A DNA stretch of 33,313 nucleotides from Rathayibacter sp. SD072 (lineage in GTDB: Bacteria; Actinomycetota; Actinomycetes; Actinomycetales; Microbacteriaceae). Positions 9,196-16,027 of the stretch are shown piece by piece (the stretch's first letter is position 1; the number at the start of each line of letters is the position of its first letter). Below the pieces are notes generated by a model. It did no database searches. It saw nothing but the letters and a program-made list of their open reading frames with translations, and was not told the origin of the DNA. The stretch is taken from NCBI RefSeq assembly GCF_017355185.1, contig NZ_JADILJ010000041.1:1-33313 (forward strand). Direction: 5' to 3'. A program made the position numbers and the translations under genes.

Positions 9196-10335
9196 ATGGC
9201 CGTCTCGGTCCTCGACGTGCCGTTCCGGGTCGTGTTCGGCGGCGGTCTCTCGGACCGGGACGTCGAGCGGATCACCGCCAGCTGGGCGGAGTGCCTCGCT
9301 CCGGCCGGTGGCGACGGGCGGATCGTCCACGCCGATGTCCTGCCCTCCCGCCCCGGCGGTGACGACGTCAGCGTCCTCGCCGGCTCCGTCGCCCAGCTGG
9401 AGGAGTCGCTCACCTCGACCCTCACCGTGCAGGCGATCGGCGCCCGCCGTCACGAGCTCCTGATGCTGCACGCCTGCGGCGTCGCCGACGGGTCGGGCAG
9501 GGTCCTCGCCTTCGTCGCGGCGTCCGGCACCGGCAAGACCACCATGGCGCGCGCGCTCGGACGCCGGTTCGGCTACGTGACCGACGAGACCGTCGCGGTC
9601 GCGGAGGACGGCGCCGTCGTGCCCTATCCCAAGCCGCTGTCGGTCAAGCCGCTGACCGGGAGCGCCCCCAAGGCGCAGCTCGCGCCCGGCGGGCTCGGAC
9701 TCCTGCCCCGTCCCGCCGCGCCTCTCGTGCTCGCCGGAGTGGTCCTGCTGGACCGTCGCCCCGGGGTGGGGGAGCCCTTCCTCGAGCCGGTCGATCCGGT
9801 GGAGGCCGTGGACGACCTCGTGCCGCAGACCTCCTACCTCTCGGCCCGTCCGCGCCCGATCCTGCACCTCGTCGAGACGCTGCGCGCGCTCGGAGGGGTC
9901 CGCCGGCTCGTGTACTCCGAGTCCGCGGCGGCGCTCGACCTCGTCGAGCAGCTCTTCTCGTCGCTCGACGTCCCCGCTCCGTCGATCTGGGACGAGGTGC
10001 TGGCGCTCCCGCTGCCGGAGCCGGCGGGCGAGGCGGCCGACCTCGCGTGCGCACCGGCCGACGACGCGCTCCTCACGCCCTCCGGCGAGCTGCTCGTCTT
10101 CTGCGCGGGAACGCTCGTCCGCCTCTCCGGGATCGGCCCGTCCGTCTGGCGCCTCGTCGGCAGCGGAGCCGCCGGGGACGACCTCGTCGCCGCGGTGCTC
10201 GCGGACGTCGGCGGTGCACCCGACGGAGTGGACCCGCGGGAGGCCGTCGGCGCGGCGGTCGACGAGCTCGTCGCGCTCGGGGTGATGACGAGGAGGAGTC
10301 CCGCACGGCCCACCCCCGACGGGGTGCACACGTGA
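9196..10335 (+). CDS. HprK-like kinase/ATPase domain fused to a PqqD-like domain
   Basis: A 379-residue protein in two parts. The first holds a P-loop AASGTGKTTMARAL (K114) preceded by LLMLHACGVA and followed by YVTDETVAV. This arrangement matches HPr-serine-kinase-like proteins found in polysaccharide and lasso-peptide clusters. The last ~85 residues (LTPSGELLVFCAG through AVDELVALGVM) look like a PqqD/RiPP-recognition winged helix. A peptide- or protein-phosphorylating role is inference; the substrate is unknown. ATG 9196 has GGAG six bases upstream. The frame also permits a TTG at 9160 that overlaps the stop of the sugar transferase. The position between the sugar transferase and the BY-kinase suggests a part in polymer control. 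Confidence 0.75.
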   Translation: MAVSVLDVPFRVVFGGGLSDRDVERITASWAECLAPAGGDGRIVHADVLPSRPGGDDVSVLAGSVAQLEESLTSTLTVQAIGARRHELLMLHACGVADGSGRVLAFVAASGTGKTTMARALGRRFGYVTDETVAVAEDGAVVPYPKPLSVKPLTGSAPKAQLAPGGLGLLPRPAAPLVLAGVVLLDRRPGVGEPFLEPVDPVEAVDDLVPQTSYLSARPRPILHLVETLRALGGVRRLVYSESAAALDLVEQLFSSLDVPAPSIWDEVLALPLPEPAGEAADLACAPADDALLTPSGELLVFCAGTLVRLSGIGPSVWRLVGSGAAGDDLVAAVLADVGGAPDGVDPREAVGAAVDELVALGVMTRRSPARPTPDGVHT

Positions 10336-10433
10336 TGCGCCGCGAAACAGCGCGGATACACGGCTGTGTAACAATTCCAGGGCTCACCGTCACCGACGGT
10401 CGCGCCTCGATCCGAACCAGTGAAGGAACTTGA
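10335..10433 (+). CDS. Possible small ORF coupled to the kinase-PqqD gene
   Basis: An ATG at 10335 shares its A with the TGA of the preceding gene (TGATG), a typical translational-coupling junction. It opens a 32-codon frame ending at TGA 10431-10433, five bases before the next gene's GTG. The product is basic at the N-terminus (MRRETARIHG) and ends TSEGT. A weak GGGGTG lies nine bases upstream. It could be a substrate peptide for the upstream kinase-PqqD protein, or simply an open stretch of a leader. No homologue is recognised. Confidence 0.25.
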   Translation: MRRETARIHGCVTIPGLTVTDGRASIRTSEGT

Positions 10434-10437
10434 CACT

Positions 10438-11895
10438 GTGGAACTTAGAGACGTCCTCCGACTTCTCCGTGATCACTGGCTGGCGATCGTCGCAGCGATC
10501 CTCCTCGGCACCCTGGTGGCCTTCGGCTGGTCCCTGACCCAGAAGCCCCGCTACGTCGCCGACTCCCAGGGCATCGTCTCGGCGAAGGTGGCCGCGGGCG
10601 GCGACGAGAGCCAGGCGATCTACTCCCGCCAGATCGCCGACACCGTCGCACGGTCGAGCCTCCAGACCTACCTGCCGCTGGCCACGTCCCGCGATGTGGC
10701 CGAGATCGCCATCACGAACCTCGGCCTCGACCTGAGCGCGTCCTCGCTCATCTCGGCGATCACGGTCACCTCCGAGACGACCGCCCCGGTCATGACCGTC
10801 CAGGCCACCGCCTCGACGCCCGAGGGCGCGCAGAAGCTCGCCGACGCCTGGGTCTCGGCCCTCGCCACCCGCATCCAGCAGGTCAACCAGGAGACCGGGG
10901 TCGGCGACACCGTCGGCCTGTCGGTCGTGCAGTCCGCGGCGCTGCCGAGCTCGCCGGACTTCCCGAACCTCCGTCTCGTCCTCGCCGTCGGCGCGCTCGT
11001 CGGCCTCGTGCTCGGGCTCGTCTACGCCTTCGTCCGCAACACGCTCGACCGCCGCATCCGCACCGCCGAGATGGTCGAGCGCCTGTTCGATCTCCCGGTC
11101 GTCGGCACGCTCCCCGTCGACAAGCGGCTCAACGAGACCAACCGCATCGTCCCGGAGGCCGACACCACGGACTACGTCGCGTCCGACGGCAAGCACGCGC
11201 TCGCCGAGGCGCTCCGCGAGCTGCGCACCAACCTCCAGTTCATGAACGTCGACAGCCCCCCGCGCATCATCGTCGTGACCAGCCCCCTGCCCTCCGACGG
11301 CAAGTCGACCGTGACCGCGAACCTCGCCGTCACCCTCGCCGCCTCCGGCCAGCGCACGGTCGTCGTCGACGGCGACCTCCGCAAGCCCACCGTCGCGAAG
11401 TCCTTCGGTCTCGTCCCGGGCGTGGGCCTGACCGACCTGCTGATCGGCAAAGCCGAGCTCCAGGACGTCCTGCAGCCGTGGGGCCCCTCCGGCAACCTCT
11501 GGATCCTCGGCGCCGGATCGATCCCGCCGAACCCGAGCGAGCTGCTCGGCTCGAACGGGATGGACATCCTGCTGCACGAGATCGCCCGCGAGGCCATCGT
11601 CATCGTCGATGCTCCTCCGCTGCTCCCCGTGACCGACGGTGCGATCCTGACGGCCCGCACCGACGGCGCGCTCGTCGTGATCTCGGCGGGGAAGACGACG
11701 ACGGACGAGCTCGGCAAGGCCATCCAGAACCTCGAGCGCGTCAGCGGGCACACCCTCGGCGTGATCCTCAACCGCGTCCCGCCGCGCGGCCAGGTCGGCC
11801 GCGGCTACGGCTACTACTACACGAGCTACTACGGCTCCGAGCGGTCGGGAGCGCGGGCCGAGAACCCGACCGCTCCCGCACCGAGCGCCGTCTGA
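10438..11895 (+). CDS. Wzz-type chain-length regulator fused to BY-kinase (tyrosine kinase)
   Basis: A 485-residue membrane protein expected to control polysaccharide polymerisation and export by tyrosine autophosphorylation. The N-terminal Wzz part has one membrane helix (WLAIVAAILLGTLVAFGW, about residues 13-30), an extracellular region, and a second helix (LVLAVGALVGLVLGLVYAFV, about residues 179-198). The cytoplasmic CpsD/CapB-like part has Walker A SPLPSDGKST (K289), Walker A' VVVDGDLRKP and Walker B IVIVDAPPLLPV. A tyrosine cluster, YGYYYTSYYG, near the C-terminus is the expected autophosphorylation site. GTG 10438 is preferred because AAGGA ends ten bases upstream. GTG 10420 is an alternative with no SD. 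A phosphatase follows after ten bases. Confidence 0.93.
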   Translation: MELRDVLRLLRDHWLAIVAAILLGTLVAFGWSLTQKPRYVADSQGIVSAKVAAGGDESQAIYSRQIADTVARSSLQTYLPLATSRDVAEIAITNLGLDLSASSLISAITVTSETTAPVMTVQATASTPEGAQKLADAWVSALATRIQQVNQETGVGDTVGLSVVQSAALPSSPDFPNLRLVLAVGALVGLVLGLVYAFVRNTLDRRIRTAEMVERLFDLPVVGTLPVDKRLNETNRIVPEADTTDYVASDGKHALAEALRELRTNLQFMNVDSPPRIIVVTSPLPSDGKSTVTANLAVTLAASGQRTVVVDGDLRKPTVAKSFGLVPGVGLTDLLIGKAELQDVLQPWGPSGNLWILGAGSIPPNPSELLGSNGMDILLHEIAREAIVIVDAPPLLPVTDGAILTARTDGALVVISAGKTTTDELGKAIQNLERVSGHTLGVILNRVPPRGQVGRGYGYYYTSYYGSERSGARAENPTAPAPSAV

Positions 11896-11905
11896 TCGGC
11901 CGGGC

Positions 11906-12580
11906 ATGACGTTCCCGGGAGACGACGGATCGCGGCGGGTCCGGCGGGGCTGGCGCCCCTCCGAGCCGGCGGCGGCCTCGGAGGCTCCGGTCTTCACGAT
12001 CCTGTCCGTCTGCACCGGGAACATCTGCCGCTCGCCGATGGCGGAGCAGCTGCTGCGGCGGTCTCTCGCGGAGGCGACGTCCCCGGCGGGAGGTCCGCTG
12101 TTCTCCCTCCGCAGCGCCGGTGTGCAGACGAGGGACGGCTATCCGATGGACCCGATCTCGTCCCGGCTGAGCGCGGAGTACGGCGGCGAGCCCGTGGGCC
12201 ACTCCAGCGCCAGGCTCTCCGAGGAGCTCGTCGCCGAGGCCGACGTCATGCTGACGATGACCCGCGAGCACCTCGTCGACGCGGCGAGGAGGTTCCCCTC
12301 GATCCTCCTGCGCGGCTTCACGCTGCTCGAGTTCGCCCGGGTGCTGCCGTTCGTCATCGCCGAGGTGCCGATCCCGGCCGTCGACGATCCCGCGGTGCGC
12401 CTGCGCACCGTCGTCCGGCTCGCCGCGGCCCATCGCGGTCGTGCGCCGAGGGCCGACGGAGGCGACGACATCGACGACCCGATCGGCCGCAGCGAGGCCA
12501 CGCACGCGCGGGTCGCCGCTGAGATCGCGGGAGCCGTCTCCGACATCTCCCGTGATCTGAGAGCATTGGCGCGGCGGTAG
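11906..12580 (+). CDS. Low-molecular-weight protein-tyrosine phosphatase (Wzb-like)
   Basis: A 224-residue enzyme with the P-loop C36-TGNIC-R42-S near the N-terminus, the signature of low-molecular-weight tyrosine phosphatases, and a possible general-acid DDP in DDIDDPIG near the C-terminus. It should remove phosphates from the tyrosine cluster of the BY-kinase encoded ten bases upstream, completing a Wzc/Wzb-type cycle. It is longer than the usual ~150 residues because of about 28 extra N-terminal residues before VFTILSVCTGN and an insert before the DDP motif. The start is uncertain: ATG 11906 has only GGCCGGG before it. Confidence 0.9.
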   Translation: MTFPGDDGSRRVRRGWRPSEPAAASEAPVFTILSVCTGNICRSPMAEQLLRRSLAEATSPAGGPLFSLRSAGVQTRDGYPMDPISSRLSAEYGGEPVGHSSARLSEELVAEADVMLTMTREHLVDAARRFPSILLRGFTLLEFARVLPFVIAEVPIPAVDDPAVRLRTVVRLAAAHRGRAPRADGGDDIDDPIGRSEATHARVAAEIAGAVSDISRDLRALARR

Positions 12581-12673
12581 AGCGCTCCTGCGCACCCCGC
12601 CGCTCCCCAGAACCTCCCTCTGCCCGCCGTCGCCGACGCGACACCCACCACGTCCACGATTCGGAGAACCCCT

Positions 12674-13978
12674 GTGAAGCTTTCTGTCATTGGTTGCGGC
12701 TACCTCGGTGCCGTCCACGCCGCCGCGATGGCCGAGCTCGGCCACGACGTCATCGGCATCGATGTGGACCAGGCGAAGATCGACGCCCTCGCCGCCGGCA
12801 CCGCTCCCTTCTTCGAGCCGGGCCTGCCCGAGCTCCTGTCCGCGGGCGTCGCCTCCGGTCGACTGCGGTTCTCGACCACCACCGCCGACGCGGCCGGTGC
12901 CGCCGTGCACTTCGTCGCGGTGGGCACCCCGCAGAAGCCGGGTGAGAACGCGGCCGACATGCGCTTCGTCGACGCCGCCTTCGAGGGCCTCCTCCCGTAC
13001 CTCACCCCGGACTCGATCGTGGTCGGCAAGTCGACCGTCCCGGTCGGCACCGCCGCTCGCCTCGCCGAGATGATCGCCCCGACCGGTGCGACGCTCGTCT
13101 GGAACCCGGAGTTCCTCCGCGAGGGCTTCGCCGTCCAGGACACCATCAGCCCCGACCGCCTCGTCTACGGAGTCCCGTCCACCGACGCGGGTGCCGCCGC
13201 GAAGGCCGTGCTCGACGAGGTCTACGCCACCGCGCTGGCCGCCGACACCCCCCTCGTCGTCACCGATTACGCGACCGCCGAGCTGGTGAAGGTCTCGGCC
13301 AACGCCTTCCTCGCGACGAAGATCTCGTTCATCAACGCCATCGCCGAGATCGCCGAGGTCACCGGCGCCGACGTCACGCAGCTCGCCGACGCGATCGGCC
13401 ACGACGTGCGCATCGGCCGCCGCTTCCTCAACGCCGGCATCGGCTTCGGCGGCGGATGCCTCCCGAAGGACATCCGCGCCTTCTCGGCCCGGGCCGAGGA
13501 GTTGGGCGTCGGCGAGTCCGTCGCCTTCCTCAAGGAGGTCGACGCGATCAACCTGCGCCGTCGCCAGCGAGTGGTCGACCTGGTCGCCGAGGGCCTCGGC
13601 GGCTCGGTCGAGGGCAAGCGCGTCGCCGTGCTCGGTCTCGCCTTCAAGCCGGAGTCGGACGACGTCCGCGACTCGCCCTCGCTCGACGTCGCGGCCCGCC
13701 TCCACGACCTGGGCGCGACCGTGGTCGCCACCGACCCCGAGGCGATCGAGAACGCGAAGCGCCGCTACCCCGACGTCACCTACACGACCGACATCGACGA
13801 GGCCCTGCGCGGGGCCGACGCCGTCGTCGTCGTGACCGAGTGGAAGCAGTTCCGCGCGATGGACCCGTCCGTCGTGGGCGACCTCGTGGCCAACCGCTTC
13901 GTCGTCGACGGCCGCAACTGCCTCGACCCCGCCGCGTGGCGCGCCGCCGGCTGGGAGTACCGCGGCCTGGGCCGCTGA
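12674..13978 (+). CDS. UDP-glucose 6-dehydrogenase
   Basis: A 434-residue enzyme that oxidises UDP-glucose to UDP-glucuronate with two NAD+, supplying an acidic sugar for the polymer. The NAD-binding loop is VIGCGYLGAVHAA (residues about 5-17), and EFLREG in the central domain and the catalytic cysteine C262 in GIGFGGGCLPKDIRAF are in place. The C-terminal domain has GLAFKPESDDVRDSPSL. The GTG start has GGAG at 12663-12666, seven bases upstream. It is separated from the phosphatase by 93 bases with no clear promoter and ends the polysaccharide block. The sequence cannot separate ugd/tuaD subfamilies. Confidence 0.95.
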   Translation: MKLSVIGCGYLGAVHAAAMAELGHDVIGIDVDQAKIDALAAGTAPFFEPGLPELLSAGVASGRLRFSTTTADAAGAAVHFVAVGTPQKPGENAADMRFVDAAFEGLLPYLTPDSIVVGKSTVPVGTAARLAEMIAPTGATLVWNPEFLREGFAVQDTISPDRLVYGVPSTDAGAAAKAVLDEVYATALAADTPLVVTDYATAELVKVSANAFLATKISFINAIAEIAEVTGADVTQLADAIGHDVRIGRRFLNAGIGFGGGCLPKDIRAFSARAEELGVGESVAFLKEVDAINLRRRQRVVDLVAEGLGGSVEGKRVAVLGLAFKPESDDVRDSPSLDVAARLHDLGATVVATDPEAIENAKRRYPDVTYTTDIDEALRGADAVVVVTEWKQFRAMDPSVVGDLVANRFVVDGRNCLDPAAWRAAGWEYRGLGR

Positions 13979-13994
13979 CGCGGAGCACACCACC

Positions 13995-14057
13995 ACGACG
14001 CCGGAGGGCGGAGGAGGGCCGGCGCGAGCCGGAGCCCTCCGAGCCCTCCGGCGTCGT
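13995..14057. terminator. Long bidirectional hairpin between ugd-like gene and vanZ-like gene
   Basis: A 15-base arm at 13995-14009 (ACGACGCCGGAGGGC) is perfectly complementary to 14043-14057, and the inner GGAGGGC/GCCCTCC and CGGC/GCCG segments can extend the stem across small bulges. It sits between two convergent genes, 16 bases after one stop and 30 bases beyond the other, as expected for a shared terminator. A T-tract is absent, which is common in high-GC actinobacteria. Confidence 0.75.
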
Positions 14058-14086
14058 CGTGCGTGCGGACCCTCATCGGTCCGCAC

Positions 14087-14575
14087 TCATCCGCGGCCGT
14101 GACCGGGCGCGGGGAGATGCGCGAAGGCGAGATCCCACTCCGCCCGTCGCCGTCGCTCCCTGCGGCGCAGGAGGGCGCGCAGGAGCACCCCGAGCAGCGT
14201 TCCGAGGGCCGCGCCCATCGTGTTCATCAGGACGTCGTCGGTCCTCGCGTAGCGCGCCTCGAGGAAGAGCAGCTGCCCGGTCTCGATGACGATGCTGGTG
14301 ACTGCTCCGAGCAGGACGGCGAGCCCGGCCCAGCGGGCCCGGAGGTGCAGGGCCACCAGGAGTCCGAGGGGCACGAAGAGCGCCACGTTCGCGGCGTGCT
14401 CGATCAGGTCGTAGTCGACGAACCCGAGGCCCAGGCGGTCGAGCCGGGCGAGGAGGCGCCCGAGGCAGCCTCGCAGCGCGGAGTCGACGGGGACGGGCCA
14501 GAACGCGATCGCGGCGAGCGCGCCGAGATAGGGCACGCCGACGGCGACGGTCAGACGGGTGAGGGACCGGGTCAC
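14087..14575 (-). CDS. VanZ-like membrane protein
   Basis: A 162-residue protein with four predicted membrane helices (about residues 8-26, 62-82, 85-105, 118-140). The VanZ-family pattern is visible: HAANVALFVPLGLL, then a glutamate in IVIETGQLLFL, then ARTDDVLMNTMGAALG. VanZ-like proteins are poorly understood; VanZ itself gives low-level teicoplanin resistance, but this cannot be assumed here. The GTG start is supported by GAGGAG on the minus strand, four bases upstream. It converges on the polysaccharide block, and members of this family often sit near cell-envelope genes. Confidence 0.85.
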   Translation of the reverse strand: MTRSLTRLTVAVGVPYLGALAAIAFWPVPVDSALRGCLGRLLARLDRLGLGFVDYDLIEHAANVALFVPLGLLVALHLRARWAGLAVLLGAVTSIVIETGQLLFLEARYARTDDVLMNTMGAALGTLLGVLLRALLRRRERRRRAEWDLAFAHLPAPGHGRG

Positions 14576-14611
14576 GGTGCTCCTCTCGGAGGGGATCGCC
14601 GTGCGGCGACC

Positions 14612-14664
14612 GAGGACGGACGAGGGCCGGCCCCGTCGACGGTCCTCCAGTCTGCTCCGTCCTC
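14612..14664. other. Inverted repeat upstream of the vanZ-like gene
   Basis: GAGGACGGA (14612-14620) and TCCGTCCTC (14656-14664) are perfect nine-base arms around a 35-base spacer. They lie 37 bases upstream of the minus-strand vanZ start, in a 199-base gap (14576-14774) that otherwise shows nothing I can identify. The repeat could be leader structure or a chance GC-rich match. Confidence 0.3.
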
Positions 14665-14774
14665 GCCGGGCCCGGGTGCCGAAGCGCGGATCGGCGGCGC
14701 ATCCGGCGGGAGTCGGCAGTCGGGACTCGGAGCGGAGCGGCGGACCGCAGCGGGATCGGCGCCCCGGGAACGAC

Positions 14775-14810
14775 GAAGCCCGGCCGGATCATGGATCCTG
14801 GCCGGGCTTC
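14775..14810 (-). terminator. Terminator of tRNA-Pro
   Basis: GAAGCCCGGCC (14775-14785) pairs exactly with GGCCGGGCTTC (14800-14810). Inside this, GGATC and GATCC pair around an ATG loop with a single bulged T, giving 16 base pairs. On the minus strand it begins seven bases beyond the tRNA-Pro 3' end. Confidence 0.8.
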
Positions 14811-14817
14811 TCACCGG

Positions 14818-14891
14818 TCGGGGTAGCGGGATTCGAACCCACGACCTCCTCGTCCCGAACGAGGCGCGCTACCAAGCTGCGCCACACCCCG
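14818..14891 (-). tRNA. tRNA-Pro (CGG anticodon)
   Basis: The minus strand folds as a 74-base cloverleaf. The acceptor arm is CGGGGTG with TACCCCG (last pair G-T), the anticodon stem-loop is CCTCG-TTCGGGA-CGAGG with anticodon CGG, and the T arm contains GTTCGAATC. The discriminator base is A. CCA is not encoded (the next bases are CCG), so it must be added after transcription. Confidence 0.95.
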
Positions 14892-14930
14892 GTGGAGTGC
14901 TCGCACCGCTGACGCGTGCGAACCTCGTCA

Positions 14931-14936
14931 ATGATA
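14931..14936 (-). promoter_or_regulatory. -10 box of tRNA-Pro
   Basis: The minus strand reads TATCAT here, about 40 bases before the tRNA 5' end, implying a leader of about 33 bases. A TTCTTGC-like element lies about 16 bases further upstream as a rough -35. The surrounding bases are distinctly AT-richer than the rest of the window. Confidence 0.55.
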
Positions 14937-15003
14937 GCCGATATTCACGGCCCGCAAGAACGGCCCGATCGGCGCGACGCGCGGCCGCGCCGGAACGGCT
15001 CGA

Positions 15004-15945
15004 TCAGCGCGCGGCCTCGAGGGTGACGAGCGTCACCTCGGGGCGGCAGGCGAAGCGCACCGGCGCGTAGATCGACGTGCCGACCCCCGCCGAGACGTTG
15101 AGGTAGGAGCTGCGCAGGCCGTTGTCCCAGGTCGTGAAGCCGGCCACCTTGTCGCGGGGGATGTCGCAGTTGGTCACGAGGGCGCCGAAGCCCGGCACGC
15201 ACACCTGCCCGCCGTGCGTGTGACCCGCGAGGATCACCTCGGCGCCGCGCGCGACGAAGTCGTCGAGCACCCGCCGGTAGGGGGCGTGCGCCACTCCGAT
15301 GCTGACGTCGGCGGGTCCCTCCTCGGACGCGCGGAGCTCGTCGACGGCGCCGGCGACGAGATCGATCCGGTCCCGCGAGATGTGCGGGTCGTCGACGCCG
15401 AAGAACTCGATCCGGGTGCCGCGCACCTCGATGCTCGTGGCGGTGTTGTTGAGGTCGGTCCAGCCCAGATCGCTGAAGAAGAAGCGGGTCAGCGAGGCGG
15501 TGTCGAGATCGCTCTGGTGCGCCTGCGGGTTCTTCGAGGGTCCGCGGAAGTACCGCAGCGGGTTCTTCACCCGGGGGCCGAAGTAGTCGTTGGACCCGTG
15601 CACGAAGACTCCCGGGACCCCGGCGAAGGGCTCGAGAGCGCGTCGGATGCCGAGCACGCCGTCGCGGTGGCCGAGGTTGTCGCCCGTATCGACGACGAGG
15701 TCCGGGGCGAGCGCGGCGAGGGAGCGCAGCCACTCCTGCTTCTTCGACTGCCAGGGCGCCATGTGCAGGTCCGAGAGGTGCAGGATGCGCAGCGGCACCG
15801 AGCCCTCCGGCAGGACGGGGACGGTGATGCGGCGGACGGTGAACATCGTCCGCTCGATGCCGATCCCCCAGACCGCGGCGGCGGTGCCGGCCGCGGCGAC
15901 GGTCGCGAGAGCGGTGGTCAGGGGGCGTCGGCTGCGTCCGGTCAT
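15004..15945 (-). CDS. Metallophosphoesterase (YkuE/YaeI-like), membrane-anchored
   Basis: A 313-residue calcineurin-like phosphoesterase with an N-terminal membrane segment (about residues 8-28). The metal-binding motifs occur in order: LSDLHMA, DTGDNLGH, GSNDYFG (a variant of the usual GNHD), and AGHTHGGQV near the C-terminus. Related proteins act on lipid or nucleotide phosphates; the substrate here is unknown. The ATG at 15945 has AGAAGGA about five bases upstream on the minus strand. It lies 82 bases downstream of the class A PBP in the same direction, a pairing common in actinobacteria, so it is probably in the same operon. Confidence 0.9.
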   Translation of the reverse strand: MTGRSRRPLTTALATVAAAGTAAAVWGIGIERTMFTVRRITVPVLPEGSVPLRILHLSDLHMAPWQSKKQEWLRSLAALAPDLVVDTGDNLGHRDGVLGIRRALEPFAGVPGVFVHGSNDYFGPRVKNPLRYFRGPSKNPQAHQSDLDTASLTRFFFSDLGWTDLNNTATSIEVRGTRIEFFGVDDPHISRDRIDLVAGAVDELRASEEGPADVSIGVAHAPYRRVLDDFVARGAEVILAGHTHGGQVCVPGFGALVTNCDIPRDKVAGFTTWDNGLRSSYLNVSAGVGTSIYAPVRFACRPEVTLVTLEAAR

Positions 15946-16027
15946 GTGTCCTTCTCTCGAGCGTCCTGTCGCGGGGCGCGACCGCGTTCATTCTGCACGA
16001 CCCCGCCGGGCGCCCGATGCGAGGGGA

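Noticed and set aside
10429-10434. Perfect TTGACA hexamer just before the Wzz/BY-kinase gene
   Set aside because: There is no -10-like sequence 16-19 bases downstream, and any transcript would begin inside the coding region. It is part of the spacer between SD and start.
7619-13978. Complete capsule or lasso-peptide gene cluster
   Set aside because: No glycosyltransferase, Wzx flippase, Wzy polymerase, asparagine-synthetase-like cyclase or leader peptidase is present in the window, so only a polysaccharide initiation/control block can be claimed.
14087-14575. Glycopeptide resistance determinant (vanZ)
   Set aside because: Family resemblance only. There are no other van genes nearby, and VanZ-like proteins are widespread in actinobacteria without known resistance.
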